The position numbers and the translations under genes were made by a program. From positions 868,001 to 932,000 of the forward strand of contig NZ_CP155075.1 of the NCBI RefSeq assembly GCF_039621805.1: 64,000 bases of DNA. Direction: 5' to 3'. Shown one piece after another: positions 26,780 to 36,612 of the stretch (within the stretch, counting starts at the first letter, position 1; every line of letters begins with the position of its first letter). Source of the stretch: Paraburkholderia sp. PREW-6R. GTDB taxonomy: Bacteria; Pseudomonadota; Gammaproteobacteria; Burkholderiales; Burkholderiaceae. The notes under the pieces are model-generated. The model was not told the origin of the DNA. It did not search any database and was given only the letters and a program-made list of their open reading frames with translations.

Positions 26780-27336
26780 GTCGCTCCTTGGCCTCACGGC
26801 CTGTCATTTAGCACGATCTACGCCCCAGCAGGGTCCGGCCGAGGCCTTGCGCAGGAAGCCGATGAACTGTTCTCCGGTGAATCGCCTGTTCAGGTCCGAT
26901 CTTCTAGCTATGTGATTGGACTCCAAATCGCTGCGCGACTCAATCGAGAGAAACGTGGCACCTGAATTTCGAATATTCGCGTAAGTGGAAGAATTTTTTT
27001 GGGTCGGGCATAAGTCCCGCAAAATGAGCCCAACTAGTGAAGATATTGGCATAACAGCCAACTGACCGCTCGTCCCCGCGTGCTGCCTCCTGCCATCAGC
27101 AGTTACATCCCGCAGCAGTCGTCTTTTCGGTCATGCCCGCCAGGCTATGCTGGAGTTCACCAGTCCCACGTCATTGGCTGAAAACGATTCGTAATTGGCG
27201 CCGCCAAAGCGTACCCACACCCCGCCCCATCGCATCGTCATGGATTCGTCGATACGTCGTCCATGAGTTCCATTCGCCCGAAGCAACGACAACACTAAAA
27301 AATGTGAGACAGCGGCGCGGCTATGTCGACCACGCG
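26780..27336. other. intergenic region, no supported gene
   Basis: 557 bases between two minus-strand genes. It is locally richer in A and T (runs such as GAATTTTTTT near 26991-27000), consistent with promoter DNA for the MBL-fold gene. No coding region was recognised. Confidence 0.4.
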
Positions 27337-28698
27337 CTAGCGATGTGAGGGCGCATCCTGCGCCAACTGGTGAATGCGCTCCGCAAGCGCGGGTATGCCA
27401 GAGTCGCGGGCGACGTAGTGAGCCGCCTGCCGAGTGGCTAGATCGATGGTGACCTGATCGTCGGGCGATTTGGTATTGGGTCCGTCAATGGCGGCATGGT
27501 ATTCAATGCGCAATTGCCGGGCATTCGCGATGAGCCGCAAATAGCCGTAGTTGCGGTCGTCGTAATTTTCGAGGACAACTGCGTCGGTATCTTTAGAGGC
27601 GGCTCGGACAACTTGCGGCGCACGAAGCGGCGGTTGTCCATTGGTGGTGAGTCGCTGCACCGCGTGACCGCCGTTGCCGCAGACGATGTAAGGAATGTGG
27701 GTGCCGTCGGCGCGATTCCGCGTAAAACGCTGGTAATTGTGCGCGTGCCCGGCCAGGTCGGCGTGTGGCCAGACACCGACTTCATTACAAATAGCGTCGA
27801 TCTGCTGCTGCATCTCGACGCTCCAGCCGTGACGGCCGCGCGCCACGTACGGCGGATGATGATGGGCGAACAGCAGCGCGCCGCGATAGTCCTCTTTCTT
27901 GACGCGTTGCAGCGCCGCTTTCAGGAACTTCAACTGGCTATTGCCGATATCACGGTTAGCGATCACGCCGGGGTCTTCGAGCGTATTGCTGTACAGCGCA
28001 ATGATGCGCACGAACGGCGCCTCGAAAGTGAAGAACACGCCGGGCTGAATCTGCGCGGTGCGCGACAGATGGCCGGCATCGGGCGAGACCTCGAAGCAGT
28101 CGGCGCAAAAATTCCGGAGAAACGCCTGCAGGCTTTTCTCGTGCTTGAGCGGCGAAACCATGCCGTCGTGATTGCCGGCGGCGGCGAGAATCGGCGCATG
28201 GTAGTCGCGATAGGGTTCGTAGAACTGATCGTAGTAGTACTGTGCTTCGCCAAAGCTGTAGACGATGTCGCCGAGCAGAAAGTTGAACTGCGGGACTTCT
28301 GCGGGATCGGTTTCGTCGAAGTCGCTGACCATCTTGTCCGACACCTCGTTTTGCGTAGCCGGACCTTTGGTGCTGCCGCAATCGCCGGTTGAGTGAAAGA
28401 CAATCTGGCCGCTCGCATTGATTGCGTCGAGCAGTTGCTGGTCGTCGTTGACCACTTCTGCAAACGTAAGACGGGGCTCGGTTCCGCCGCGCGGCGCGGG
28501 AAACGGCAGCGCCTTCAGTTTGTGCTCGCGGTTCAGTTCGTCAATCGCCTTGTAGGCTGCAGCATCGGATGCATGCCTGACTACGAACGTCTGCGGATCG
28601 GGCGTAGGCTGCGGCTGCGAAAAGACGGGCGCAGCGAGAATCCGCTCGCTGCTGCCACCGGGTGCGGCTGGCGATTTGTCTGCGCGCTTCTTTGCCAT
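27337..28698 (-). CDS. calcineurin-like metallophosphoesterase
   Basis: 453 aa from the ATG at 28698 with GGAG upstream. The dimetal motifs are in order: TGDCGS, LLGDIVYSFGE, AAGNHDG, FAHHHPPY and AGHAHNYQRF. No signal peptide is evident; the N terminus is Lys/Pro-rich. Resembles large purple-acid-phosphatase-like members in Burkholderia genomes, with an added N-terminal segment of about 90 residues. The substrate is not predictable. Single gene. Confidence 0.92.
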   Translation of the reverse strand: MAKKRADKSPAAPGGSSERILAAPVFSQPQPTPDPQTFVVRHASDAAAYKAIDELNREHKLKALPFPAPRGGTEPRLTFAEVVNDDQQLLDAINASGQIVFHSTGDCGSTKGPATQNEVSDKMVSDFDETDPAEVPQFNFLLGDIVYSFGEAQYYYDQFYEPYRDYHAPILAAAGNHDGMVSPLKHEKSLQAFLRNFCADCFEVSPDAGHLSRTAQIQPGVFFTFEAPFVRIIALYSNTLEDPGVIANRDIGNSQLKFLKAALQRVKKEDYRGALLFAHHHPPYVARGRHGWSVEMQQQIDAICNEVGVWPHADLAGHAHNYQRFTRNRADGTHIPYIVCGNGGHAVQRLTTNGQPPLRAPQVVRAASKDTDAVVLENYDDRNYGYLRLIANARQLRIEYHAAIDGPNTKSPDDQVTIDLATRQAAHYVARDSGIPALAERIHQLAQDAPSHR

Positions 28699-29107
28699 GT
28701 CGAAGTCTCCGTGATCGTCGAACAAGAGCGGTTAAACGGCTGTTGGCGAACTGTCAGCGTGCGACGGTGCGCTCTTCGGCGAGATGCTCCACTGAGACGA
28801 GCGTCCGTCCAGTAAGTTCAGATGAGTTGCCGTTGAGCAGCAGGCGGCCCGTGTTTCGAAGAAAGAGCGATGTGCTTCATGACAGCGTGATGACACCGAC
28901 TGCCGCATTTGCCAGAGCAAGGGTGGGCAGCCACCCTCTCCGCGCCGGCATGTCTTTGACGGCGACTTGTTCCGATCTGGGGCCGCTTGTCGATCGCTCG
29001 ATATGGGACGAACGCAGCACTCCAGGGTTATTGAACGCGAACAATTAAATTCGCTGACGACTCTCGTGACGGACGGCTACGATCAAGGGAATTTCCATCC
29101 CAATACA
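28699..29107. other. intergenic region, no supported gene
   Basis: 409 bases upstream of the metallophosphoesterase gene and downstream of the cysteine hydrolase gene, both on the minus strand. No repeat, terminator or credible gene seen. Confidence 0.4.
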
Positions 29108-29668
29108 TCATGGAGCTGATGCGAACTCCGTTTGCAGAACGTCAGCAAGGGGGCGCACCGCCACACGCCCGCCGGTCATCGACGAATTCGCCCAGACGAA
29201 GTTCTGATGCTCAATGATCTTCTCGGCGACAAGATGAGGCTTACTGTGCGTCGTGTGAAGGTCGGACACGACCGTGGTGCGCAGGCCCAGCAGCTCCGCC
29301 CTGCGCGCAGTGGCGTTGACGCAGAATTCCGTTGCATAGCCGCACAGCAGCACGCTGTCGATGTCGTTTTCCCGGAGCTGGTCGGCAAGCGACGTGTTAT
29401 GGAACGAATCGCCGACGACTTTATAGACGGATTCGTCATTATGATCGCGGACCAGCGCGCCAGGCAGTTGCCACGGGTCGCTTCCGTGTGCGAGCGGCCC
29501 GTTTGCGTCGCTTTCGTGCTGCACGAAAAAGACGGGCGCATTCGCCCGGCGCGCTGCATGCGTGACCAAGTTAATGCCATCGATCACTTCGCGGGCACGA
29601 TACGCGGCCATCGGGCCGCTGAAGAACATCTGCTGCACGTCGATGACGATGACGGCAATACGGGACAT
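29108..29668 (-). CDS. isochorismatase-family cysteine hydrolase
   Basis: 186 aa from the ATG at 29668 with GAGG upstream. The catalytic triad of the family is visible: Asp in VIVIDVQQMF, Lys in DESVYKVVGDSF, and Cys in ATEFCVNATAR. Members hydrolyse isochorismate, nicotinamide, N-carbamoyl sarcosine or similar amides; the exact substrate is unknown. No operon partner; a decayed alpha/beta hydrolase lies upstream. Confidence 0.92.
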   Translation of the reverse strand: MSRIAVIVIDVQQMFFSGPMAAYRAREVIDGINLVTHAARRANAPVFFVQHESDANGPLAHGSDPWQLPGALVRDHNDESVYKVVGDSFHNTSLADQLRENDIDSVLLCGYATEFCVNATARRAELLGLRTTVVSDLHTTHSKPHLVAEKIIEHQNFVWANSSMTGGRVAVRPLADVLQTEFASAP

Positions 29669-29908
29669 ACGAACCTCGTTAATCATTCACAAATGGGGGG
29701 CGGTCGCGCGGCGACGACGGGACAAGCCGTCATCACGAGCAGGCTGTATTGCGTGGGCCACGCCAGCGGACGCGCAGGCGGTGCCGCATGTATGAGAAGA
29801 GGCTTCTCCGTTAGTCACTTGCTAGGCCTGTTGTCAGCAGTCTGGCGAACCGCAGCGACACGCCGCGATTGGCCGAACGCCGACCTTACTCCATCGACAG
29901 CGGCCACA

Positions 29909-30290
29909 CTACCCGGCCAGGAATCGTTTGATTGCCGCTGAGAAGGCGACGTCATCATCCAGCATCATCAAATGGCCGCAGTTGGCCAGTGTGTGATCTC
30001 CAGCGCATTTTTCCAGCGCCCAGTCCGGTACGTTCCAGCCTCCGCGGGAGCGTTCACCGGAAAGTAAATACACCGGATGCCGATCAAAGACCTTTTCGAG
30101 TAACGTAAGGTACTCATCATTGCCCGTTGTTGTCACAACCGACTGGCCCATCGCACGAAGCGTGGACGCTGGCTGGTAGGCAAGCCAGCGGGCCGCGATC
30201 GGACCCAGTTGCGGCGCTGGCGCGGTGACGGAACTGCTGATCCAGGCTAGCGGACCAGCACGAAAACCTTGCAGAACGACTGGAGCACGA
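29909..30290 (-). pseudogene. alpha/beta hydrolase, C-terminal remnant
   Basis: The last 125 codons of an alpha/beta hydrolase: IAARWLAYQPASTLRAMGQ, HPVYLLSGERSRGGW, and the catalytic-His region LANCGHLMMLDD ending AAIKRFLAG. The first half, with the nucleophile elbow and oxyanion hole, is missing; upstream sequence shows no match in any frame. Without the Ser/Asp part it cannot be an active hydrolase. Confidence 0.7.
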
Positions 30291-30585
30291 AGGAGAAGAG
30301 TGCAACAGGAAAAGTAGCGCTGGTTCAGGAGCAGCATTCTTCGACGATCAAGGGGCAACAGCGAACGGCCTGAAGTGGTCGGACTCGGGCAGACGGAGAG
30401 CGCACCAACATTTACCCGCGGCGGGGGCCGACTGCTCTATAAGTGGACGCTTTTTCTGCATCAGCCGCGTATGGTTTCGGGATCTACATCTATTGGCGGA
30501 GTTCAGCGGAAAGGCGGTCGTCACAACTCAGGACCTGAACGGCATCGCTGGAGAGCGTAAGCCGACGTTCGGCTGCAATGCATTC

Positions 30586-31131
30586 CTAGATTGGACTCCA
30601 GGTCAGGTCATCGGGACGTTGGTTGCCTGGACCATAGGCGTAGTGATTGTCTGCCCGCACTGTCAAAACCCAGCCCGATTCACGCTCGTAGAGCAACCAT
30701 TGCTCATCCAACGGATCATCTCCGTATGGCGACGTTTTTAGTTCGCCGCCCAGATCGAACGTGAAACTCCACGATCCTAGTGCCGAACCTCCCGACACGG
30801 AGGTTATTTGCTGACCATCGAGTCGCTCGACTGCGGACTTGATAGTGTCGTCAGGAGACTCATTATGGGCGGCTTCCCGACCGTCGAACAGGACCGACCA
30901 ATTACAGCAATAAATCCACAAGTGCCATCTGCCGGTTACATGGACCCGCCTACGCGCCAGTTCTGTGCGAACCCGCTCTGACGCATGTCGTGAAGCAGTC
31001 ATCGGCTCTCTTATTTGTAGAGAGGGGGCTCCAAATTCAAAGGTAAGGAAACTTCCATAGCCCTTTTTTACAGACCATGCGGCATTTCCGTAGATTGCCG
31101 CCCACACTCGTTCGATCTCTTTCGATCCCAA
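30586..31131 (-). CDS. hypothetical protein, immunity-protein-like
   Basis: 181 aa; start uncertain (TTG at 31131 or GTG at 31105). Soluble, with Trp/Tyr-rich text such as WHLWIYCCNWSVLF, GSWSFTFDLGGELKT, and a C-terminal acidic tail. The look and context, within a run of poorly conserved genes, recall immunity proteins of polymorphic toxins, but no toxin gene is present here and no family was recognised. Confidence 0.6.
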   Translation of the reverse strand: MGSKEIERVWAAIYGNAAWSVKKGYGSFLTFEFGAPSLQIREPMTASRHASERVRTELARRRVHVTGRWHLWIYCCNWSVLFDGREAAHNESPDDTIKSAVERLDGQQITSVSGGSALGSWSFTFDLGGELKTSPYGDDPLDEQWLLYERESGWVLTVRADNHYAYGPGNQRPDDLTWSPI

Positions 31132-31336
31132 TCCTCGCTCCCCTGTTTTACTTTCTTCCGTTCCCTGCGAATGGGGCCGTCAGTTTTCTGCTCGCCAACA
31201 TTACAAGCCGGCTTGTCGAATGTCCACCGTTGGCAGTAGTAAGTGGACATGGCCCACCTGAAGCGAACTGCGATGTCGACGTACGGTGCAAGAACGTCAC
31301 CGCCAATACCAGCCATACTGTCGAGAGACGGTCACC

Positions 31337-31813
31337 TCAATCCTGGTTCCGTTTCAAGGAATAGTGTTGCGGTCCTTCGTACCGGGTACCCGCAGGCATT
31401 TCGCGAAAATCGAAGTGATGCCCGGGGGCCGCCAGGCGCAAGTCAGCTGATTCGACACGCAATGCGTTTGCTGTACTTACAGCGCTTTGTTGGACCATCA
31501 TGCCCTGTTGATAGACTTTGCCATCTGGCGTGAAAAACGGCCCCGCCCATTCATGTGGCGCTTGTGGCGTTGGAGACGCTGAATTCGATCGAAAGTCGAT
31601 CGGTCCTGACGCAAAGGGCAGTGCGCGCGTCTCGGCCCGGGCGATCGGCGAGCATTGCGCTGGTGACCAATCAAGCGAGCAGGTAGTGTCCGACGCATAC
31701 ACCGCTCGCTTGACCGGGATGGTGCTCGGCAGATCCTGCCTGTAGATCCATCCACAAAATGCTGCGGTGACGGCGACTGCCACCAGAGCGTACATGCTGC
31801 GCGGAATAGTCAT
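31337..31813 (-). CDS. hypothetical membrane-anchored protein
   Basis: 158 aa with one N-terminal hydrophobic segment (YALVAVAVTAAFCGWIY), so probably anchored with the rest in the periplasm. Two Cys (TTCSLDWSPAQC) lie just after it. No family recognised. No clear Shine-Dalgarno, so it may be a weak or decaying gene. Confidence 0.5.
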   Translation of the reverse strand: MTIPRSMYALVAVAVTAAFCGWIYRQDLPSTIPVKRAVYASDTTCSLDWSPAQCSPIARAETRALPFASGPIDFRSNSASPTPQAPHEWAGPFFTPDGKVYQQGMMVQQSAVSTANALRVESADLRLAAPGHHFDFREMPAGTRYEGPQHYSLKRNQD

Positions 31814-32289
31814 GTAATGGAGATAGGGGTAGTTCTGCTCGACTGAATATATCTTTTGGCGCGGACGATATTGTCGACGATTGATGGGTCAGAGCTGAAT
31901 GTCTGTTTGAGGCCCGGCTCCTGCCTCCTTTATACTGGTCAGCAGGCCAGTCCCGAGGCACGACCGGAAAGGATAATCTCGTCATTCCGTCATGCTCCCA
32001 ACAACTGAGCATCCAACTGCGGCTTCACATAATTAAGGGTTGGCGGGAGCACCACAGCGTCCGCTTTGGGGCGTAGCTCATGCCATAGCTTTCGGTCTAC
32101 GAAAAGACCGACGCAACGCTCTATGATGTGGGCAGAACGACTGCGATCGTTGTCCGAAATCGCTTGCGAATCCTGCGAAAGCCGGGACGGAAGGAAGAAG
32201 AACGGCTGGGTTCAGTTGATTCCCGATTTCGTTGTATGGGTTGCATTGCTGCCAGATACTGCCGCCCCGTTCGCGAATTGCCGCACCAA
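31814..32289. other. intergenic region with a possible gene fragment
   Basis: 476 bases. On the plus strand around 32098-32220 one frame reads SVYEKTDATLYDVGRTTAIV and continues in basic text, which looks coding but has no start, no stop context and no family I can name. Could be a remnant. Confidence 0.3.
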
Positions 32290-33063
32290 TTATTGACGGC
32301 TTCCGGTCAAGAGCCCGACAAGATCGTAAGGTGCGTACCTGTCAAGCTGCGGCTCAAAATCAGAGTATTCCGCTGTCGGCAGATAACTGATGCGCGCACG
32401 GATGTCATCTGCGATTTTTTTCTGTCTTGGGAAATCGCGCTGCGAAGCCTGCGTGAACACGTCGACATACCCACTTCTTCCAAGAATGACCGCCTCGTAA
32501 CTGACCATCTCCGACGAAGAGCAGTTCACCGAGCAGCTCATCTTGATCTTCGCTGCCCACGCCAAGCGGTGAGCTGCCGAATTGTAGACGGGTGGGATAG
32601 TCCAACCGCTGATTTCTATGCCAGGTAGACCTCTTCGCTTGTTGACCGCATTAGCCGCTGTCGCCTTCGCCTGTAAGATCTCCAGGATATGGTCGGCAGT
32701 CCATCCGTGCACGTTCTCACTCACGTGGCCATCATGGCCAATCGTCACCAGGACAAACCATTCCGCGTTAGCAAACGGCCCACACGGAAAAACCATTCCC
32801 GCGTTCAGCTGTTGGTCGGCAAGTCGCCCGTGGGCGCGAAAGTACCGCACAGTCGCATCGTTACCAACAAAGCAATTATTCTTGGTTAGCGTCAATACAG
32901 CGCCGTCACCAAGGTCTATCCGGCGCGGTCCACTAACCATTGACTGGTCGATGTAAGCAATGGCTGCGTCTAGGTCCATTTCCGAAGCTTGCTTCTCGGC
33001 CGCATCGCTGCAGACGTGTACACATAGAAGCGGCAACACGATAAGCCAAGCCGAAATTGACAT
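32290..33063 (-). CDS. DUF2167-like exported protein
   Basis: 257 aa with a signal peptide (SAWLIVLPLLCVHVCSDA). The order of motifs follows DUF2167 proteins: a strand-rich GPRRIDLGDGAVLTL, ECWFVL-like NAEWFVLVTIGHDGHV, and GWTIPPVYNSAAHRLAWAAK (the GW..P.Y....H.L.WA block). The C-terminal transmembrane region usual in DUF2167 is missing and the protein is shorter than the common 280-310 aa. Function unknown; envelope location likely. Confidence 0.68.
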   Translation of the reverse strand: MSISAWLIVLPLLCVHVCSDAAEKQASEMDLDAAIAYIDQSMVSGPRRIDLGDGAVLTLTKNNCFVGNDATVRYFRAHGRLADQQLNAGMVFPCGPFANAEWFVLVTIGHDGHVSENVHGWTADHILEILQAKATAANAVNKRRGLPGIEISGWTIPPVYNSAAHRLAWAAKIKMSCSVNCSSSEMVSYEAVILGRSGYVDVFTQASQRDFPRQKKIADDIRARISYLPTAEYSDFEPQLDRYAPYDLVGLLTGSRQ

Positions 33064-33320
33064 TTGTACCGCCTATAGGTTGAAGATGGCAAGGACATGT
33101 TCGTTCTATCAGCGCCCCCGCTCGTCAATATATCGGCGTTATCTTTTCAAGCTTTAAAGATTTTAGTATCCGGGATCGACCGTTGGATGAATGCGACTGG
33201 TAGCTGCCGCTTACCAAAGAATTTGCTTGGGCCGCCCGTAAGCGCACGTGTGTTGCTAAAGGTGTGCCGCTGAAAATGTTCACTACGCTCGGACAGCAGC
33301 TGTCTACGGGAATCCCCCCA

Positions 33321-33671
33321 TTACTTTCGCGAGTGACACCCATTGTGCAGGGTCGAAATCACGCCGCCGGCGGCAGGATAGATTTCCACCTCGTCGCAGA
33401 TATCGTCTAGAACATGCAAAAGCACAACAATTGGGCCTTCGCTAGTGGAAGTGTATCCCGCAAGACCCACTGGCACCCTAACTGAGACCGTAGCAGGCAC
33501 GCGATTAAGGACGTGCAGTTTAAAACTGCCATCGGCGTCGAGCGCATCAATGCTTACCAGACAGTCCTTCAATTGAAGTCGGATCGCTTCGCAACCCTCA
33601 AATTCTTCCATCATTAATCGATGAAGTAACTCCTGCTGCCAAACTTCGGGCGTCTTGAATCCAGATGCCAT
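33321..33671 (-). CDS. hypothetical protein
   Basis: 116 aa with a good ribosome site (GGGAGG, 7 bases before ATG). Acidic, soluble; contains the text RVPVGLAGYTSTSEGPIVV and LHVLDDICDEVEIYPAAG. No family recognised. Its size, pI and setting in a run of unrelated small minus-strand genes fit accessory DNA. Confidence 0.65.
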   Translation of the reverse strand: MASGFKTPEVWQQELLHRLMMEEFEGCEAIRLQLKDCLVSIDALDADGSFKLHVLNRVPATVSVRVPVGLAGYTSTSEGPIVVLLHVLDDICDEVEIYPAAGGVISTLHNGCHSRK

Positions 33672-34030
33672 CTATCAGCCTCCCGCGCGTCGCGCTTCTT
33701 CGTTCCGGTCATCCCTTTCAATCGAAGACAACCGGACTCAACCCTGAATTGCTTGTTTGCATCCTTTCGGTAACCGCTCGGACAGAATCCACTCTTCTCG
33801 ATCGTAGCCTTTCTATTTCGCGTACGACGACTGTTAGCGAGGGTCGCCAAAGGAGCAAATGGCTCTTGTAATCCCGCGCCAAGTGTCACTGAAGTCGGCC
33901 TGCGGCAGCAACACCATGTCTCTCACCGAAAGCCTGCACGAGCGCTCATTTGAGCGACAAGCGTGAAAGTCCTTTCATAGCCGGGCCCGGCATGCCAAGC
34001 CACCAGCCCCTCGCCGAGGCGTGGCCCAGT
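33672..34030. other. intergenic region, no supported gene
   Basis: 359 bases between two minus-strand genes. Open frames here overlap on both strands and look like chance; no hairpin or repeat stands out. Confidence 0.4.
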
Positions 34031-34756
34031 TCAGCGGACAATTACAGGATCGAGTTCCTTCGGTGTCAGGCCAAACTTCGCCATGCGACTGCGATGATCG
34101 AGGGAGCCCAAATAGATGCGAAGCTGCTCGTTTACCGCGTCCGTTAGATCACGGTTTTTCCTGTTAAACGAAAATGCCCCGACCGGTAGCCGCTCCCCTT
34201 CATTGGTTTCGGGTGGGCAATCTACCGCCGCTAAAGGCGCCCCAATTCGATCGGCCAATATGCGGTTTCCCAAGGCGGTACTCGCATAAGCGTCGATCGC
34301 TCCTGATCGAACGGCTTCGATTGCGTCGGCCTGCTGATCGAAAATGACTATCTGCTCATCGTGCACTCCTGCCGCCTTCGCCGACTCGTGTTGTACCTGC
34401 CCGGCAATGATGCCGAGGCGCGCATCGCGGCTTTTCGCGATTAGCGCGTAGCTACCAAGTGCTTTTGCGTTTCCTGTTCGCACGAGAAAACCGTCCCCGA
34501 TCGCCCATACCGGCATGCTGAACGCGACCAGACTCGCACGTTCCGGGGTAACGAACAGCGGGACATTCATGTCCCAGATGCCAGCCGCAACCCCGGGTAA
34601 CAATTCGCCAAAAGTGGTTACGCGATGCTCAATCCTGGTAACACCGATCGCACGAAGGATCGCATCCGCCAAATCAAGGTCCGCACCTGTCGCCGTCCCG
34701 TTCGCGTCTGTCCATCCGAATGGCGGCTCTTCGATATATGCGATGGTTACCTTCAT
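34031..34756 (-). CDS. solute-binding-domain protein without signal peptide
   Basis: 241 aa, ATG with GAGG nine bases upstream. The fold is that of amino-acid-type periplasmic binding proteins: IAYIEEPPFGWTDANGTATG, ADLDLADAILRAIG, WDMNVPLFVTPERA and RSGAIDAYASTALGNRI. The protein begins MKVTIAYIEEPPF with no signal peptide, and no permease or ATPase genes are adjacent. It could be cytosolic or have lost its export signal; an ABC-transport role is therefore doubtful. Confidence 0.85.
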   Translation of the reverse strand: MKVTIAYIEEPPFGWTDANGTATGADLDLADAILRAIGVTRIEHRVTTFGELLPGVAAGIWDMNVPLFVTPERASLVAFSMPVWAIGDGFLVRTGNAKALGSYALIAKSRDARLGIIAGQVQHESAKAAGVHDEQIVIFDQQADAIEAVRSGAIDAYASTALGNRILADRIGAPLAAVDCPPETNEGERLPVGAFSFNRKNRDLTDAVNEQLRIYLGSLDHRSRMAKFGLTPKELDPVIVR

Positions 34757-35017
34757 TTATTTCCTCACCGACCGGAAACGGCAACGGGCAGCCTTGCCGA
34801 TTGTCGACGATTGTACTCAAACAAGCGTGGGTCGCCTCTTGGCCGGACAGAGCCTCAGGCAAAGGGCAAGCGATCGCCTCCAGGCGCTTTCATGCAAGAG
34901 GCACGCACGACCCACTCCTGTCATTCCCTTGGCCCATTTCTGGATCTTCATGCGCCGAAATGATCACTGACAAGAGATAATCCCAGTGCCTGAATTTCTC
35001 TGACGGAGCAGAAATCA

Positions 35018-35416
35018 ATGCACCTTCTCGATCATGTTTCAATCGGCGTCCCCGACCTGGATGCCGCACGTCCATTCTACGATTCGATCATGGCGCAATT
35101 GGGAGCAGTTAAGGTGTATGACCATCCTGATGCGCTCGGATATGGCGAGCGCTGCACGGCAATAAACGCGAGCTCGACGTACTTGGCAGTGTATTTGGAT
35201 CCTGGTAGGCTCGATGCGAGCAAGCGGCATTGGTGTTTCAAGGCAGCGTCCCGCAACCAGGTGGACGCATTCTTTGCGGCTGGCCTCGCGGCAGGAGGAC
35301 GATCGGATGGCGACCCGGGACTCCGGCCTGACTACCACTGCAATTACTATGCAGCGTTTCTGTTCGATCCGGCCGGCAATCGAATCGAAGCGGTATGCCA
35401 CACCGCGCTGGATTGA
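35018..35416 (+). CDS. VOC family (glyoxalase-like) protein
   Basis: 132 aa with GGAG ten bases before the ATG. Typical beta-alpha-beta-beta-beta vicinal-oxygen-chelate fold: LLDHVSIGVPDLDAARPFYD at the start (metal-binding His near residue 6) and DPAGNRIEAVCH at the end (metal-binding Glu). Members are metal-dependent lyases, dioxygenases or resistance proteins; the role is not predictable. Confidence 0.9.
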   Translation: MHLLDHVSIGVPDLDAARPFYDSIMAQLGAVKVYDHPDALGYGERCTAINASSTYLAVYLDPGRLDASKRHWCFKAASRNQVDAFFAAGLAAGGRSDGDPGLRPDYHCNYYAAFLFDPAGNRIEAVCHTALD

Positions 35417-35559
35417 TATTGGAAGGAGCAGCGTATGCAATGCAATGCGAGCGATGGTCCTCGTTCTCGCGCCCCTTGAGGACGCGTTGAGCTCACATTC
35501 GGCGAACAAAAAAAGGGCGGCAAGGAAGATGCACGGTTTCCATTGACACCGAGCGACGT

Positions 35560-35920
35560 CTATCCAAGGCGTGAGCGAGAGTCGTAATTGGCCGCCGGAA
35601 GCTCTTTTCCGAAGTCCGGCCTTCCATACGTCGTCCGTTATCACTGAAACCTGAGGATCGCTGACGACTGCCAATACGACTGTCGTGAAGCCGTTGATAA
35701 TTGATAGTTTCGCGCGTCCCCCACCCCAAAGCTGCTTGACGTCTTTACTTGCCTGATCGAACCATCGACGCGATCTGGCCAAGGACGCCAGCAGCACGCC
35801 CTCGCCTCTCCCAAACGTCGTGAAGCCGGAGCCGACCTCAGCGACAACGCCGGCGCCATCAACGCCCAGCGTCAGGATTATCCCGTCGGACAGGCCGTGT
35901 CTTCCGTCGACGACCAGCAA
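35560..35920 (-). pseudogene. probable zinc-type alcohol dehydrogenase remnant
   Basis: A fragment reads LGVDGAGVVAEVGSGFTTFG, the N-terminal GroES-like motif of medium-chain dehydrogenases, then degenerates (RGEGVLLASLARS, later DQASKDVKQLWGGGRAKLSI, which faintly recalls the Rossmann part). The zinc-ligand and coenzyme motifs are missing and the frame runs on into unrelated text. The match is partial, so this is tentative. Confidence 0.45.
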
Positions 35921-35931
35921 CTCGCGACAAT

Positions 35932-36522
35932 TCAGTGCTGGCGCTGGTAATCATAGCGGTGGGCGAGCCATCGTGTGCCGGTGCCATCTGCCAAGATGAA
36001 ATACTGGTCCTTCGTCTCATGATCACGGCCGTCGCGCGCAACCACCTCTTCCATTCGCAGCATCCGCCCGGCCCAACCGGCTGCGATCGGTGGCGCAGCG
36101 AACGGCTCGAAACGCAGCGTGATGCGGTCCGGTCCGTCCCGCTCGAAGCTTGACGCCGACATGGGCGCAACAGGAATACGCGCCTCGATCGAAACGTAAC
36201 GCCACTGACCCGCGATCGCGTCGTAGCCGAGATAGTCAATACGTAGCGGTCTGCTGGAGTCCGCAGCGTGCAATGTCTCCTCCATGAGACTGCCTACCAT
36301 ACGGCGGTCGGCGACCAGACCCTTGCTGACGACCGGTGCCGCTCCGGGCCGCGCCCAGAACGTATCGGTGACTGTCCAAGAGCCCTCCTGCGCAGACAGC
36401 GCTGCAGTCTCTTGAGCGGCGCTCCCGTTTGAGTCTGTTTGGGCCAAGGCGGGAGTGGCTACCAAGATGCCAGCCGCAGCCAGCGTCAATGTGAGCTTCG
36501 AGAAAAGAAAGAGTTTGTTCAT
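35932..36522 (-). CDS. DUF1579-like exported protein
   Basis: 196 aa with a Sec signal peptide ending VATPALAQ (about residue 28). The mature part follows the DUF1579 pattern: EGSWTVTDTFWARPG, VADRRMVGSLMEETL, IDYLGYDAIAGQWRYVSIE. These lipocalin-like-barrel proteins of unknown function are widespread in proteobacteria. It is divergent from a LysR regulator that may control it. Confidence 0.85.
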   Translation of the reverse strand: MNKLFLFSKLTLTLAAAGILVATPALAQTDSNGSAAQETAALSAQEGSWTVTDTFWARPGAAPVVSKGLVADRRMVGSLMEETLHAADSSRPLRIDYLGYDAIAGQWRYVSIEARIPVAPMSASSFERDGPDRITLRFEPFAAPPIAAGWAGRMLRMEEVVARDGRDHETKDQYFILADGTGTRWLAHRYDYQRQH

Positions 36523-36612
36523 ATTGATCTCCTTGTTCTCAATATAGATTGCTTTGTACCGGGCGACAATTGCGATAATAATTCCTGTACATGGAGCCTG
36601 ACAGGATACAAT

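Noticed and set aside
32066..32296. Plus-strand frames near 32.1-32.6 kb, considered as a gene remnant
   Set aside because: One stretch looks coding but cannot be tied to a family and has no start or stop context.
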